A DNA stretch of 64,000 nucleotides from Alloprevotella sp. GTDB taxonomy: Bacteria > Bacteroidota > Bacteroidia > Bacteroidales > Bacteroidaceae. Positions 44,720 to 55,454 of this stretch are shown here, piece after piece. Numbering within the stretch: the stretch's first letter is position 1; every line of letters begins with the position of its first letter. Below the pieces are notes generated by a model. The model was not told the origin of the DNA and made no database searches. It worked only from the letters and a program-made list of their open reading frames with translations. The translations under genes were made by a program, and so were the position numbers. The stretch lies in the NCBI GenBank assembly GCA_017478625.1, contig JAFVDF010000009.1:310001-374000 (forward strand), written 5' to 3'.

Positions 44720-45907
44720 CTACTTCAGCACGCCCAGTTCCTTACCTACCTTGATAAATGCGTTTATGCAACGGTCCAGTTGCTCGCGGGTATGGCCTGC
44801 ACTGATTTGTACACGGATGCGGGCCTCGCCTTTAGGCACAACGGGGTAATAGAATCCGGTCACGTAGATACCTTCCGTCTGCAGGGCTGCCGCGTAGCGT
44901 TGTGACAGCACACTGTCGTACAGCATTACGGCACAGATGGCGCTTTGCGTGGGCTTAATGTCGAAGCCGGCAGCAAGCATCTTCTCACGGAAATACTCTA
45001 CATTCTCTACGAGGCGATCATGCAACTCGTTGCTTTCTTTAAGAATGCGGAACGTCTCAATGCCTGCGCCAACGATTGATGGGGGCAGTGAATTGGAGAA
45101 AAGGTAGGGGCGACTGTTCTGCCGTAGCAGTTCGATGATTTCCTTGCGTCCTGTCGTGAAACCTCCCACAGCTCCGCCGAAAGCCTTACCTAATGTACCC
45201 GTGTAGATATCCACGCGGTCGTAAGTCTTATATAGTTCGCTGACGCCATGGCCTGTCGGGCCGACAACACCTGCCGAGTGGCTTTCATCTACCATTACCA
45301 GCGCATCGTAACGCTCGGCCAGGTCGCAAATCTTATCCATTGGAGCCACGTTGCCGTCCATTGAGAATACGCCATCTGTACAGATGATACGGAAACGCTG
45401 AGCCTGAGCTTCTTGCAGGCAACGTTCCAGGTCGGCCATATCGGCGTTTGCGTAGCGATACCTTACAGCTTTGCAGAGACGTACGCCGTCAATGATGGAG
45501 GCGTGGTTGAGCGCATCGCTGATAATGGCATCTTCCTGTGTCAGCAGGCTACCGAACAATCCGCCGTTAGCATCGAAGCAGGCGGCGTAGAGAATGGTGT
45601 CTTCAGTATGGAAATAGTCGCTCACGGCTGCTTCCAGTTTCTTGTGCAAGTCTTGCGTACCGCAGATGAAGCGTACGCTGGACATGCCGTAGCCACGTGT
45701 GTCCATAGCCTCTTTGGCGGCTTGGATAAGGCGAGGATTGTCTGAGAGACCCAGATAGTTGTTTGCACAGAAGTTAAGCACTTCTTTTCCGCCCACCTCT
45801 ATGGCAGCAGCCTGTGGGCTTTCGATAAGACGCTCTTCCTTATAGAGACCGGCTTCGCGAATCTGTTGAAGTTGCGTCTGCAAATGTTCTTGAAATTTAC
45901 CGTACAT
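44720..45907 (-). CDS. kbl: Glycine C-acetyltransferase (2-amino-3-ketobutyrate CoA ligase)
   Basis: A 395-residue PLP enzyme of the alpha-oxoamine synthase family. It splits 2-amino-3-ketobutyrate with CoA into glycine and acetyl-CoA. The PLP lysine is in TLGKAFGGAVGG; MVDESHSAGVVG carries the conserved aspartate and histidine near the cofactor. It is transcribed divergently from a threonine-dehydrogenase gene, whose product is its substrate, so the two form a threonine-breakdown pathway. Confidence 0.94.
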   Translation of the reverse strand: MYGKFQEHLQTQLQQIREAGLYKEERLIESPQAAAIEVGGKEVLNFCANNYLGLSDNPRLIQAAKEAMDTRGYGMSSVRFICGTQDLHKKLEAAVSDYFHTEDTILYAACFDANGGLFGSLLTQEDAIISDALNHASIIDGVRLCKAVRYRYANADMADLERCLQEAQAQRFRIICTDGVFSMDGNVAPMDKICDLAERYDALVMVDESHSAGVVGPTGHGVSELYKTYDRVDIYTGTLGKAFGGAVGGFTTGRKEIIELLRQNSRPYLFSNSLPPSIVGAGIETFRILKESNELHDRLVENVEYFREKMLAAGFDIKPTQSAICAVMLYDSVLSQRYAAALQTEGIYVTGFYYPVVPKGEARIRVQISAGHTREQLDRCINAFIKVGKELGVLK

Positions 45908-46081
45908 GTGTTTTCAATAATTTGAAAAGGTCTATAATTTGGTTGTATAAGCCCGAAAATAAAGAAATTTGGTTGAAAAATGAAGTAGTCCTTTTTCTTT
46001 TCATAAAAACTCGTTTCTTTTGCACACAAATAGGCTCTAATGAGCCATATACCTCAACGATTAACCAACTACTCTATCCAG

Positions 46082-47038
46082 ATGAAAAATATTCTTATTA
46101 TAGGTTCTACGGGTCAGATAGGCTCAGAACTTACAATGAAGTTACGCCAGATTTATGGTGGCCAACACGTAGTGGCAGGCTATATTCCCGGCGCAGAACC
46201 TAAGGGCGAACTCCTCGAAAGCGGTCCGGCAGAAATCTGCGACGTGACCGACGGCGAGGCTCTACAGCGTATTTGTGAAAAATACAGTATCGACACCATC
46301 TACAACCTTGCCGCACTGCTCAGCGTAGTAGCAGAGAGAAAACCATTGCTGGCTTGGAAAATCGGTATCGACGGACTTCTCAACGTGCTCGAAGTGGCCC
46401 GCACGCACGGATGTGCTGTGTTCACGCCCAGCAGCATAGGCTCGTTTGGTCCTGAGACGCCCGCACAGCTTACCCCGCAGGACACCGTGCAGCGTCCGCG
46501 TACCATTTATGGCGTTTCAAAGGTAACGACAGAACTTCTCTCCGATTACTACTTCCACAAGTACGGCGTAGATACACGCGCCGTACGCTTCCCGGGACTT
46601 ATCTCCAATGTGACGCTTCCCGGAGGAGGCACGACAGACTATGCCGTAGATATATATTACAGCGCCGTACGCGGCGAGCGCTTTGTCTGCCCGATAGCAG
46701 CTGGCACCTATATGGATATGATGTATATGCCCGATGCGTTGCGTGCAGCCGTAGAGCTGATGGAAGCCAACCCCGACCGCCTTATTCACCGCAACGCCTT
46801 TAATATCGCTGCAATGAGCTTTGAGCCCAACCAGATATTTGAGGCCATTCGCAAGTACCGCCCGCAGTTTGAGATGACCTTTGAAGTAGATCCTCTCAAG
46901 CAGTCTATCGCCACCAGTTGGCCCGACTGCCTCGACGACACCTGCGCCCGTCAGGAATGGGATTGGAAGCCGGAGTACGATCTCGATGCTATGACGCGCG
47001 ACATGCTGGAAAAACTCGAGCAGAAACTTCGCGCGTAG
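46082..47038 (+). CDS. tdh: SDR-type L-threonine 3-dehydrogenase
   Basis: 318 residues of the extended short-chain dehydrogenase/epimerase fold. The NAD-binding glycine motif is GSTGQIGSEL, and the catalytic pair is YGVSK. Pairing with kbl and sequence blocks such as SSIGSFGPETP and RFPGLISNVTLPGGGTTDYA indicate the GalE-like threonine dehydrogenase rather than a sugar epimerase. The start is ATG 46082 (MKNILIIGSTG). The 174-nt divergent gap to kbl holds the promoters, with only imperfect -7 boxes. A strong terminator follows. Confidence 0.88.
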   Translation: MKNILIIGSTGQIGSELTMKLRQIYGGQHVVAGYIPGAEPKGELLESGPAEICDVTDGEALQRICEKYSIDTIYNLAALLSVVAERKPLLAWKIGIDGLLNVLEVARTHGCAVFTPSSIGSFGPETPAQLTPQDTVQRPRTIYGVSKVTTELLSDYYFHKYGVDTRAVRFPGLISNVTLPGGGTTDYAVDIYYSAVRGERFVCPIAAGTYMDMMYMPDALRAAVELMEANPDRLIHRNAFNIAAMSFEPNQIFEAIRKYRPQFEMTFEVDPLKQSIATSWPDCLDDTCARQEWDWKPEYDLDAMTRDMLEKLEQKLRA

Positions 47039-47060
47039 TCACTGCATAAGCCGACAGACA

Positions 47061-47102
47061 GACGGCAGGCTGTGAGAAAAATACCACAGCTTGCCGTCTT
47101 TT
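47061..47102 (+). terminator. Terminator of tdh
   Basis: GACGGCAGGCTGTG pairs with CACAGCTTGCCGTC (one wobble) around 10 nt, followed by TTTT, 22 nt past the stop. Confidence 0.9.
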
Positions 47103-47383
47103 GGTACCCCGCACCTCTGTGTCCGACCCGGGAGAGTACGGCGTAGCGCACTTATTGCCAGCTCGTGTTGCATAAGGCAATGGGCTGGATGTATGCGCCG
47201 GCGAGAAAGAGGGAGGGTAAAACGATTAAAAAGGAGGGAGGCGGTGGAGGAAGCGATAAATTTGCCGAAGTAAAAGAGGTGGATGGAGCAAGATTGCATA
47301 TATTTGCAAAACGGAACGGCGGGCTTCCCGAAGGAGTGCCCCGACCTGACTCCAGAGAAGTTTAACTTATAATTGATTTTGAT
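47103..47383. other. Intergenic region before rubredoxin
   Basis: No credible gene. Two exact -7 matches occur: TAAATTTG at 47257-47264 and TATATTTG at 47299-47306. Either could drive rubredoxin, but neither has an obvious -33 element. The leader would be about 80-115 nt. Confidence 0.5.
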
Positions 47384-47548
47384 ATGGAAAAATTTGTTTG
47401 CGACGTATGTGGCTATGTGTACGACCCTGCAGTGGGCGATCCCGATAATGGCATTGAGCCGGGAACCGCATTTGCCGATCTGCCCGAAGATTGGGTATGC
47501 CCCTTGTGTGCTGTAGGCAAGGACGAGTTTAGTCCCGTAGAAGAATAG
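47384..47548 (+). CDS. Rubredoxin
   Basis: A 54-residue one-iron electron carrier. The two iron-binding pairs are C6-C9 (VCDVCGY) and C39-C42 (VCPLCAVG), with the expected aromatic residues Y11, Y13, F30 and W37 around them. It starts at ATG 47384 and ends at TAG 47548, with a terminator right behind. Rubredoxins in anaerobes feed electrons to rubrerythrin or superoxide reductase during oxygen stress; neither partner is in the window. Confidence 0.95.
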   Translation: MEKFVCDVCGYVYDPAVGDPDNGIEPGTAFADLPEDWVCPLCAVGKDEFSPVEE

Positions 47549-47558
47549 CACGGAAATG

Positions 47559-47594
47559 CAGGCTCGTAGGTCAAGGCTACGGGCCTGTTTTTTT
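47559..47594 (+). terminator. Terminator of rubredoxin
   Basis: CAGGCTCGTAG pairs with CTACGGGCCTG (one wobble) around 7 nt, followed by seven T. It ends 16 nt before the cyclophilin start. Confidence 0.88.
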
Positions 47595-47609
47595 AACATT
47601 CAGAAAAAT

Positions 47610-48293
47610 ATGATACGCAGAATTGTATTTATGGTGCTCGCACTGGTGTGTGGGCTTACGCTTTCCGCGCGTCGCCCTAAGACCGTGCGTCTGGAGACTA
47701 CCGAAGGCGTGATTCGCATCGCGTTGTCCGACCGTACGCCCCAGCATCGCGACAACTTTATAAAGCTAGTGCGCGAGGGCTACTTTGACGGACTTCTCTT
47801 CCATAGGGTTATCCGCGATTTTATGATTCAGGGAGGCGATCCCGACAGTCGGATGAAGCCACAGGGGCATCCTGAAGATGCCAAGGCCTTTCCGCCCCAC
47901 GACAAGCCTCTTGGAAATGGTGGCCCGGGTTATACGTTGCCCTCAGAGATAGATTTTCCAGCCTTGTACCATCGTCGGGGTGCCGTGGCGGCGGCTCGCG
48001 AGGGCGACGCCTTTAACCCGGAACGGCGAAGCAGCGGTTCGCAATTTTATATAGTCTATGGCGAACGCTGGTCGAAAGAGCGGTTGGCCCAGCAAGGCTT
48101 TGGCGCCAACAGACGGATGCGTCGCACCTACAGAAAGCAGGGAGGAACACCCTGGCTCGACGGGGCTTATACCGTGTTTGGGCAGGTAGTCAGCGGAATG
48201 GAAGTGGTAGAGCGCATACAGCAGTATCAGGGCGACAAGTTTGCCCGTCCCCTGAAAGATGTAGTCATATTGCGTGCCGTCGTGGAAGATTAG
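47610..48293 (+). CDS. Exported cyclophilin-type peptidyl-prolyl isomerase
   Basis: 227 residues from ATG 47610, which gives a signal peptide (MIRRIVFMVLALVCGLTLSA) and lies after the rubredoxin terminator. The cyclophilin core is clear: FHRVIRDFMIQGGDP with the catalytic arginine, SSGSQFYIVYG, and VFGQVVSGMEVVERI. It should speed proline isomerisation in the periplasm. An insertion rich in Arg and Gly sits between the last two blocks, as in other Bacteroidota cyclophilins. Confidence 0.93.
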   Translation: MIRRIVFMVLALVCGLTLSARRPKTVRLETTEGVIRIALSDRTPQHRDNFIKLVREGYFDGLLFHRVIRDFMIQGGDPDSRMKPQGHPEDAKAFPPHDKPLGNGGPGYTLPSEIDFPALYHRRGAVAAAREGDAFNPERRSSGSQFYIVYGERWSKERLAQQGFGANRRMRRTYRKQGGTPWLDGAYTVFGQVVSGMEVVERIQQYQGDKFARPLKDVVILRAVVED

Positions 48294-49639
48294 ATGACAC
48301 CCAACTGGTGTAAGAAAATCAACACGATGCTTACGGGACAGACATAGCGCACGGCGAAGCGGAAGAGCGGATAGATGCGAAAACGATGGGCGCCGTGGTT
48401 TGTCATCTCTGCCCGCAGTGTGTCTTCCGGCAAGACCCACCCCACGTAGATCACCGTAAGCAGACCGCCCAGTATGAGCAGGTAGTCGGCCGTCAGATAG
48501 TCCAGAAAATCAAACAGCGACCGCTTGCCTATATGCAGCCACGTCCCCTTGCCGAGCGAGAGGGAGCAAAGCGTACCACTGACCATTGCTAGGACGGTTA
48601 CCCACCTTGCCGCAGCGCGTCGGCTTATGTGAAACTCTTCGTGCACAAAGGCCGTAGGCCCTTCGTGGAGCGAAATGAGCGACGTGAGGGCGGCAAGTAC
48701 CAGCAGAATATAGAAGACGCTGCCCACCAGTATGCCGAGCCACGGAAAGGCGGAGAAAGCCTGCTGAAAGACGCTGGGCAGTGTGATAAAGATAAGCGAA
48801 GGGCCTGCGTCGGGCATTACGCCTACGGAAAAGGTAGCCGGAAAGATGATCAGGCCTGCCAGAATGGCCACCAAGGTATCGAGAGCGGCCGTTTGCAGGG
48901 CGGAATGGCCCAGGGGCACCGAGGGACCGAAATAACTGGCGTAGGTCACCAGACAGCCCATACCTACGGAGAGAGAAAAGAAGGTCTGGCCGAGCGCTTC
49001 AAATAGCGTATGGACCGAAAAGACAGAGAAATCGGGGCGCAGGAAGAACCGTACGCCTTCCCGCGAGCCCGGTAGCGATAGCGCGCACCCTACCAGCACC
49101 AAAAGCAACAGGAAGAGCAGTGGCATTAGCCATTTTGACACGCGCTCAATGCCTTTTCTGACGCCACCCGTGATAATCAGGTGGCTCATCAGGATAAAGG
49201 CCAGCGTCCACAGGATAGGCTTGACAGGACTTGTCGTAAACTGAGTGAAATAACAGCTTATATATGCTGCGTCGCCCTACAGTTGCCCCATCAGCGAGGC
49301 ATAGGTATATTGCAAAATCCAGCCGGCTACCACGCTGTAGAACCCCATAATCAGAAAGCCCGTCAGTACGGCCATGACGCCCGTAGCCTTCCAGACGCCT
49401 TTACCATAGGCGCGACTGGCGTTGGCCTGCGCGTGGCGACCCACAACAAACTCGCAGAGCATGGCCGGAAGCCCCAACACCACGATGCAGACGATATAGA
49501 CGAGCAGAAAAACGGCCCCTCCGTTGGCTCCCACTTCGTACGGAAAACGCCAGATATTGCCCAGCCCCACGGCGGAACCGGCTGTGGCCAGCACAAGTCC
49601 CAGTCGGGAGGCAAAAGTATGGCGGTTGGCGGTTGTCAT
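48290..49639 (-). pseudogene. Sodium-dependent (SNF-family) transporter interrupted by an in-frame amber codon
   Basis: The 5' part (49277-49639) has the SNF signature GSAVGLGNIWRFPYEVGANG and membrane segments 1-3, then TAG at 49279-49277. The same frame stays open past that codon, through GDAAYISCYF and the rest of the transporter, to the stop at 48290. The full protein would be about 450 residues with roughly 11-12 membrane segments. One change, CAG to TAG (Gln to stop), explains it. TAG is a true stop elsewhere here (ychF, rubredoxin), so recoding is unlikely. Either the gene is newly inactivated, or suppression gives some product, or there is a sequence error. Its 3' end overlaps the cyclophilin stop by 4 nt. 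Confidence 0.85.
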
Positions 49640-50042
49640 ATCTGCGGGTTTGGTGTAAAGGGCGGAAGGAGCAGGCGGGATAGTATTCCCGTGTAGGTTC
49701 CGTATTCAGACTGCGAAGTTTGAGGGTTGCACGTCGCGCTCCAAGCGAGTGGTCCGAAAGCGGAAACGCCGGACGAAAAAATCCCATTATGGAAGGGTAA
49801 AATTACATAATTGAATCGAAAAAAAGCATTATGCAATTTTGAAATTGCATAATCTAATTTGAAAATTCCCTTATGCAATTTTCCTGCCCGATTATACCCT
49901 GTTTCCAGTGGAAAGTCCGATACGCAGATTTCTGCCTGCGCCGAGGGTACAGGGCAGACTTTCGGTCGCACACATCTCGCCCGTCAGCCCCTCACATTAT
50001 GGGGTTGCAGTATGAAAGCGGGAAAAGCGGAGAGCGTAAGGA
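49640..50042. other. Intergenic region between the SNF transporter and the NhaC-type antiporter
   Basis: 403 nt without a credible gene. It holds 21-bp array C (49786-49911). Outside the array I see no clear promoter or terminator. Confidence 0.5.
49786..49911 (+). repeat. 21-bp phased ATWAT array C (6 units)
   Basis: Anchors at 49786, 49807, 49828, 49849, 49870 and 49891 are exactly 21 bp apart. Unit starts read ATTATGGAAG, ATAATTGAAT, ATTATGCAAT, ATAATCTAAT, CTTATGCAAT and ATTATACCCT. Between 49828 and 49853 the sequence is a perfect inverted repeat, ATTATGCAATTT and AAATTGCATAAT around TG. The flanking genes (SNF transporter, NhaC-type antiporter) are unrelated to those flanking arrays A and B. 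Confidence 0.85.
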
Positions 50043-51359
50043 CTACTGCTTCGGCTTCTTTACGATGAAGATGCTTAGCAGCAACACGCCAAACAGCAAC
50101 ATCGGGTAGAAGAGAAATCGCATAATAGCAGTGGGCGACAGAGCGGCCAGACCGCCTGCCATCAGCAACTGAGCACCGTAAGGGAGCATTCCCTGCACGC
50201 AGCAGGAGGAGGTGTCGGTGATGGAAGCCGCGCGACGGGGCGAAATGTCAAAGCGCTGAGCCAGTTTCCTTATGATAGGGCCTATGGAGAGTATGGCCAC
50301 GGTATTGTTGGCCGTGCAAAGATTGGCCAGGCCTGTCAGGAGAACCATGCCGAGCTCTGCGCTACGCCGTGTGCTTATGCTCCGACGCAAGAGGTAGAGC
50401 AGATAGGTAATACCGCCCCCTGCCTTGATTATGCCGAATAGTCCGCCAGCCATCATTGATACGAGGATAAGATCACTCATCTGACTTATGCCGTCAGCGG
50501 CGGCTTGCATGCCGTCCTGCAAGGTAAAAGCCCCGATGCTGCACCCTACGATTACGGCCAGCAATAGTCCGATGTTCAGGACGATAATGACGCTTAAACC
50601 GCTCAGAGCCAGTATGATGATGGCTACATAGGGAAGCATCTCCAGTGCATCGCGCCACGCTATCGGGGGAAGGTCGATGGCCGTGGCTCCGCGCCCGAGA
50701 TAGATATAGAGGCTTAGGGCCACAACGGCTGCGGGTATGGCAATGCGCAGGTTGGCGCGGAATTTGTCCGACATGTTACACTTCTGCGTTCGCGTGGCTA
50801 CTACTGTCGTGTCGGAGATAAAGGAAAGATTATCGCCGAAGAATGCGCCTCCCACGACACTGGCCACCATTAGCGGAGTGCTTAGTCCTATCGCCTCGGC
50901 CGACACGGCGGCCATGGGAACCAGAGCCACTATCGTGCCGACGCTTGTGCCGATGCAGAACGACACGAGGCATCCTGCGATGAAAAAGCCTGGCAGAAGT
51001 CCGTCGGCCGGCATGACGTGGAGGCACAGGTTTACTGTAGCCTCTACGGCGCCCATCTTTTTGGCCACTTCGGCAAAGGCACCAGCCATGACAAATATCC
51101 AGACCATCAGCAAGAGGTCGTTAGAACCTGCGGCGTGGCTGTAGATTTTCAACCGGTCGTCAAATCGCCATCCGCGCAACGTGCAGAGCGCGTAGGCTGA
51201 AACGACTAAAAATACAATGGTAAGGGAGACGTTGCCGAAACCATCGCGCAACCAAGCCGAGCTACCCATCACGAGAATAAGTGCTAATAGCGGGCTGAGA
51301 GCCAGCAGGCCGTTGCGCGCATGGTGGGTACGCTTGTTGGAAGAGAAATGGAACAGCAT
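50043..51359 (-). CDS. NhaC-family Na+/H+ antiporter
   Basis: 438 residues, about 11-12 membrane segments. The NhaC-type core includes GTSVGTIVALVPMA, GAFFGDNLSFISDTTVVATRTQ with conserved polar and acidic residues in the membrane, and LANLCTANNTVAILSIGPI. It exchanges Na+ (or a substrate such as malate/lactate) for H+; the exact ion cannot be read. It starts 15 nt after the metG stop, so it may be co-transcribed with metG. Confidence 0.88.
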   Translation of the reverse strand: MLFHFSSNKRTHHARNGLLALSPLLALILVMGSSAWLRDGFGNVSLTIVFLVVSAYALCTLRGWRFDDRLKIYSHAAGSNDLLLMVWIFVMAGAFAEVAKKMGAVEATVNLCLHVMPADGLLPGFFIAGCLVSFCIGTSVGTIVALVPMAAVSAEAIGLSTPLMVASVVGGAFFGDNLSFISDTTVVATRTQKCNMSDKFRANLRIAIPAAVVALSLYIYLGRGATAIDLPPIAWRDALEMLPYVAIIILALSGLSVIIVLNIGLLLAVIVGCSIGAFTLQDGMQAAADGISQMSDLILVSMMAGGLFGIIKAGGGITYLLYLLRRSISTRRSAELGMVLLTGLANLCTANNTVAILSIGPIIRKLAQRFDISPRRAASITDTSSCCVQGMLPYGAQLLMAGGLAALSPTAIMRFLFYPMLLFGVLLLSIFIVKKPKQ

Positions 51360-51374
51360 ATTTTTTTGATATTA

Positions 51375-53438
51375 TTAGCCTACAGAACTGCCTTCGGGCG
51401 TCTGGCCCAAGGTAGTAAGCAGGGTGAGTTTTTCTCCGTCGGGCGAGAGCGCGCTAAGGAGCATTCCTTGACTTTCAAGCCCCATCATTTTGCGGGCAGG
51501 CAGATTGGCAAGGAAGCATACGGTGGTGCCGACAAGTTTTTCGGGCTCCGTATAGTGTTTGGCTATGCCACTGAGAATCTGGCGCGTGCCCTGTCCGTCG
51601 TTGATAAGGAAACGCAGCAGTTTGTCCGACTTCTTGACGCGTTCGCACTCAATGACCGTGCCCGTCCTTATATCCACTTTGTCAAACTGGTCTATGCTCT
51701 GTTCCTCCTTTATCGGAGCAGGCGATGCGGGCGTCTTGGCAGCCTGTGCGTTAAGGGCGGCCATGTCTTTGAGCTTCTGAATCTGTGCCTCCACTATGGC
51801 GTCGTCTATCTTTTCAAAGAGCAACGCCGGTGTGCCTAATTGGTGGCCAGCAGAGAGCAGGTCTGTCCGTCCGAGCAAGCCCCATTCCAGTTCGCTCTTA
51901 TTGAGCATTTCGCGCAGGCGAGTGCTGGAGAACGGCAGGAAGGGCTCAAAGGCAATGCTCAGATTGGCCACGAGTTGGAGCGCAAGGTGCAGGATAGTTT
52001 TTACACGCTCGGGGTCGGTCTTTTGCAGTTTCCACGGTTCCTGATCAGCCAGGTATTTGTTACCGATACGGGCCAGATTCATTGCTTCTTTCTGCGCGTC
52101 GCGGAAGCGGAAGGCTTCCAGGAGCGTTTCTACGCGCTCTTTGACATCGCGAAACTCGGCTATGACGGCTTCATCGTCGGGCGTCAGCGTACCTGCCTCG
52201 GGCACGATGCCTGCATAGTATTTCTGGGTCAGTTGGAGGGCGCGATTGACAAAGTTGCCATAGACGGCTACCAACTCGTTATTGTTGCGGGCCTGGAAGT
52301 CGCGCCAAGTGAAATTGTTGTCCTTAGTTTCCGGAGCATTGGCCGTGAGGACGTAGCGCAAGACATCTTGCTTTCCGGGCAAATCCTCGAGGTATTCGTG
52401 AAGCCAAACGGCCCAGTTGCGCGAAGTAGAAATCTTGTTGTCCTCCAGATTGAGGAATTCGTTGGAAGGTACGTTGTCCGGCAGGATATAACTGCCTTCA
52501 GCCTTCAGCATAGCTGGGAAGACGATGCAGTGGAATACGATGTTGTCCTTTCCGATAAAGTGGACGAGCCGCGTGTCCTTGCTCTTCCACCACGTCTCCC
52601 ACGTGTCGGGCAACAGCTCCCGCGTGTTGGAGATGTAGCCTATGGGAGCATCGAACCATACATACATTACTTTTCCCTCCGTGCCTTCTATCGGCAGAGG
52701 GATGCCCCAGTCGAGGTCGCGACTTACGGCGCGTGGCTGAAGTCCCATATCGAGCCAACTTTTACATTGGCCATAGACGTTGCTTCGCCATTCCTTATGG
52801 TCTTGCAGAATCCACTTTTCGAGCCACGGCTGGTGTTTGTCGAGCGGAAGGTACCAGTGTTTCGTCTTGCGCAATACGGGAACGGAACCAGACACTGCGC
52901 TGTGGGGATTGATAAGTTCGTTGGGCGAGAGCGTACTACCGCAACTCTCACACTGGTCGCCGTAGGCGCCGGCGTGGTGGCAGTGGGGACACTCGCCCGT
53001 GATATAGCGGTCGGCCAAAAAAGTCTGGGCTTCTTCGTCGTAATACTGTTCGCTTTCTTTCTCCACGAATTCTCCCTTTTCGTAGAGGGTGCGGAAAAAT
53101 TCAGAAGCCGTTTGTGCGTGAATGTCCGACGTAGTGCGTGAGTAGATATCAAAGCTTATTCCGAAATCGGCAAAGCTCTTTTTGATGAGCGAATGGTAGC
53201 GATCTACGACATCCTGCGGTGTGATGCCTTCCCGACGGGCGCGTATGGTAATAGGTACACCGTGCTCGTCGCTGCCACAGACAAACAGGACTGGGCGCTT
53301 ACGCAGGCGCAGATAACGCACATAAATATCGGCAGGCACATAGACACCTGCGAGATGACCAATATGGACGCCACCGTTGGCATAGGGCAAAGCGGCTGTA
53401 ACAAGGGTGCGATTGAACGCGGAAGTATTCTCTGGCAT
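51375..53438 (-). CDS. metG: Methionyl-tRNA synthetase
   Basis: 687 residues from ATG 53438 ([14 protein letters not shown]). The HIGH-type motif is [14 protein letters not shown], the KMSKS-type motif is KISTSRNW, and the zinc knuckle is [17 protein letters not shown]. The anticodon-binding helical domain follows, and the last about 110 residues form an EMAP/Trbp111-like tRNA-binding domain ([15 protein letters not shown]). The in-frame ATG at 53606 would add a non-conserved extension. It is divergent from argS. Confidence 0.95.
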   Translation of the reverse strand: MPENTSAFNRTLVTAALPYANGGVHIGHLAGVYVPADIYVRYLRLRKRPVLFVCGSDEHGVPITIRARREGITPQDVVDRYHSLIKKSFADFGISFDIYSRTTSDIHAQTASEFFRTLYEKGEFVEKESEQYYDEEAQTFLADRYITGECPHCHHAGAYGDQCESCGSTLSPNELINPHSAVSGSVPVLRKTKHWYLPLDKHQPWLEKWILQDHKEWRSNVYGQCKSWLDMGLQPRAVSRDLDWGIPLPIEGTEGKVMYVWFDAPIGYISNTRELLPDTWETWWKSKDTRLVHFIGKDNIVFHCIVFPAMLKAEGSYILPDNVPSNEFLNLEDNKISTSRNWAVWLHEYLEDLPGKQDVLRYVLTANAPETKDNNFTWRDFQARNNNELVAVYGNFVNRALQLTQKYYAGIVPEAGTLTPDDEAVIAEFRDVKERVETLLEAFRFRDAQKEAMNLARIGNKYLADQEPWKLQKTDPERVKTILHLALQLVANLSIAFEPFLPFSSTRLREMLNKSELEWGLLGRTDLLSAGHQLGTPALLFEKIDDAIVEAQIQKLKDMAALNAQAAKTPASPAPIKEEQSIDQFDKVDIRTGTVIECERVKKSDKLLRFLINDGQGTRQILSGIAKHYTEPEKLVGTTVCFLANLPARKMMGLESQGMLLSALSPDGEKLTLLTTLGQTPEGSSVG

Positions 53439-53630
53439 AAAAGGATAGTTTTGCAAATTGAATAATAGCGCGAAGATAAATGAAAAACTGCACATTCTGC
53501 CCAACCGAGCCACCTTTTGACGTACCGGAGCCATTCTTTTGAGAAAAGAACCCTCCATACTGCCGATTTTTATGTATTTTCGCGACCGGACTATGCCCCG
53601 AATCAAAGAAGGGCTTATTGAATAGAGAAA

Positions 53631-55445
53631 ATGGATATTAAAACCTTACTGAAAAACGCGGTGGCCGATGTGGCCGAAAGACTTTACGGCCAGCGCCCCG
53701 CAGATAATCTGATACAATTACAGAAGCCTCGGCCCGAAGTGGAGGGCAACGTGACGGTTGTAGTATTTCCGTTGGTGAAACTGGCCCGCAAAAGCCCTGA
53801 AGCCGTAGGGGCCGAAATCGGAGAGGCGCTCGTGCGCGACTATGCAGACCTCGTATTGCGCTACAATGCCGTCAAAGGCTTCCTCAACCTCGTGGTGTCG
53901 CCACAGGCTTGGCTTAATCTGCTCGCCGGCATAGATGCCGACGCACACTACGGTATTCGCACGGCTGGAGAGGACGCTCCGCTGTGGATGGTAGAATACT
54001 CTTCGCCCAACACCAATAAGCCGCTCCATCTGGGGCACGTCCGCAACAACCTGTTGGGCTGGGCTATCAGCCAAATGCTTGAGGCAGCCGGCAACAAGGT
54101 AGTCAAGACGAATATAGTGAACGACCGTGGCATACACATCTGTAAGTCTATGCTCGCGTGGAAACTGTTTGGTAACGGAGAAACCCCTCAGACCAGCGGA
54201 AAGAAGGGAGATCATCTCGTAGGCGATTATTACGTGCTCTTCGACAAGCATTATCGTGCACAGGTGGCCGAACTTACCGAGCAGTTTGTCCGTGAAGGGA
54301 TGGAGCCTGATGCAGCCAAGGCTAAGGCCGAGCAGGAGGCTCCTTTGCTCCAACAGGCGCGCGAGATGCTTCGCTTATGGGAGCAGGGTGACGAAGCCAC
54401 GCGCCAGCTCTGGGCTCAGATGAACGAGTGGGTTTATCAGGGTTTCGACGAGACATATCGCGCCCTTGGCGTAGGATTCGATAAGATTTATTACGAAAGT
54501 CAGACCTATCTGCGCGGAAAAGAGAAGGTGCTCGATGGACTAAGTCGCGGTCTGTTCGTACAAGACCCCGATGGTTCCGTCTGGGCCGATTTCAGCGCAG
54601 AAGGCTTAGACCGTAAGATTTTGCTCCGTGCCGACGGAACCAGTGTATATATGACACAGGACATAGGCACCGCAGAGATGCGCTTCCGCGATTATCCCAT
54701 CGACCACATGGTCTATGTGGTGGGCAACGAGCAGAACTACCATTTCCAGGTTCTGTCCTTGCTTCTTGACCGACTCGGGTTCGAATGGGGAAAAAGTCTG
54801 GTCCACTTCTCCTACGGCATGGTTGAACTGCCCAACGGCAAAATGAAGAGTCGCGAAGGTACCGTAGTAGATGCCGACGACCTCGTTGCCGAAATGACGC
54901 GCCAGGCTCGCCTGACAGCAGACGAGGCAGGAAAGAGTACGGAACTGCCGGAGGAAGAGCGTGCAGAAATAGCCCGCATCGTCGGATTAGGTGCACTGAA
55001 ATATTTCCTCCTAAAGGTAGATGCCCGCAAGAATATGCTGTTCAATCCTGCGGAGAGCATAGATTTCAACGGCAATACCGGACCGTTCATCCAATATACC
55101 TACGCTCGTATTCAGAGCGTGTTGCGTCGCGCCGAGGACGACCTGTCCATTGACGCGGCCCAGTTGCAGGTAGAACCCTCAGACATAGAGCAGGATCTGA
55201 TAAGCCTGTTGGCCGACTTCCCCGACTTAGTTGTCAGCGCCGCGGCTCAATTTGCCCCCAACGATATCTGCAACTACTGCTACGACCTTGCGAAGACCTA
55301 CAACCGCTTCTACCACGACAGTCCGATGCTGAAGGAAGAAAATGCGGCTGTACGGTCGTTCCGCCTCATACTCTCACGCAACGTGGCTAAGGTACTGCGT
55401 GAAGCCATGAATCTGCTGGGCATCGAAATGCCCGAGCGTATGTAA
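53631..55445 (+). CDS. argS: Arginyl-tRNA synthetase
   Basis: 604 residues. The HIGH-type motif is [12 protein letters not shown], and the KMSKS loop is replaced by [10 protein letters not shown], as in many bacterial ArgRS. An N-terminal Add-1 domain (about 1-100) binds the tRNA D loop, and the C-terminal DALR helical domain binds the anticodon. A one-mismatch -7 box (TATTTTCG, 53576-53583) lies upstream. The RNase H gene starts 9 nt after its stop. Confidence 0.95.
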   Translation: MDIKTLLKNAVADVAERLYGQRPADNLIQLQKPRPEVEGNVTVVVFPLVKLARKSPEAVGAEIGEALVRDYADLVLRYNAVKGFLNLVVSPQAWLNLLAGIDADAHYGIRTAGEDAPLWMVEYSSPNTNKPLHLGHVRNNLLGWAISQMLEAAGNKVVKTNIVNDRGIHICKSMLAWKLFGNGETPQTSGKKGDHLVGDYYVLFDKHYRAQVAELTEQFVREGMEPDAAKAKAEQEAPLLQQAREMLRLWEQGDEATRQLWAQMNEWVYQGFDETYRALGVGFDKIYYESQTYLRGKEKVLDGLSRGLFVQDPDGSVWADFSAEGLDRKILLRADGTSVYMTQDIGTAEMRFRDYPIDHMVYVVGNEQNYHFQVLSLLLDRLGFEWGKSLVHFSYGMVELPNGKMKSREGTVVDADDLVAEMTRQARLTADEAGKSTELPEEERAEIARIVGLGALKYFLLKVDARKNMLFNPAESIDFNGNTGPFIQYTYARIQSVLRRAEDDLSIDAAQLQVEPSDIEQDLISLLADFPDLVVSAAAQFAPNDICNYCYDLAKTYNRFYHDSPMLKEENAAVRSFRLILSRNVAKVLREAMNLLGIEMPERM

Positions 55446-55454
55446 ATCCTTGGT

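Noticed and set aside
47091..47365. Small open frames in the tdh-rubredoxin gap
   Set aside because: They start within or just after the tdh terminator, have basic low-complexity translations and no family resemblance.
49277..49279. Genome-wide recoding of TAG as an amino acid
   Set aside because: TAG ends ychF and rubredoxin cleanly at family-typical lengths, so it is a normal stop here.
51840..53141. Long plus-strand open frame (433 codons) opposite metG
   Set aside because: It lies wholly antisense to metG, whose motifs are complete, and shows no recognisable domain; the GC-rich codon pattern of metG leaves such frames open by chance.
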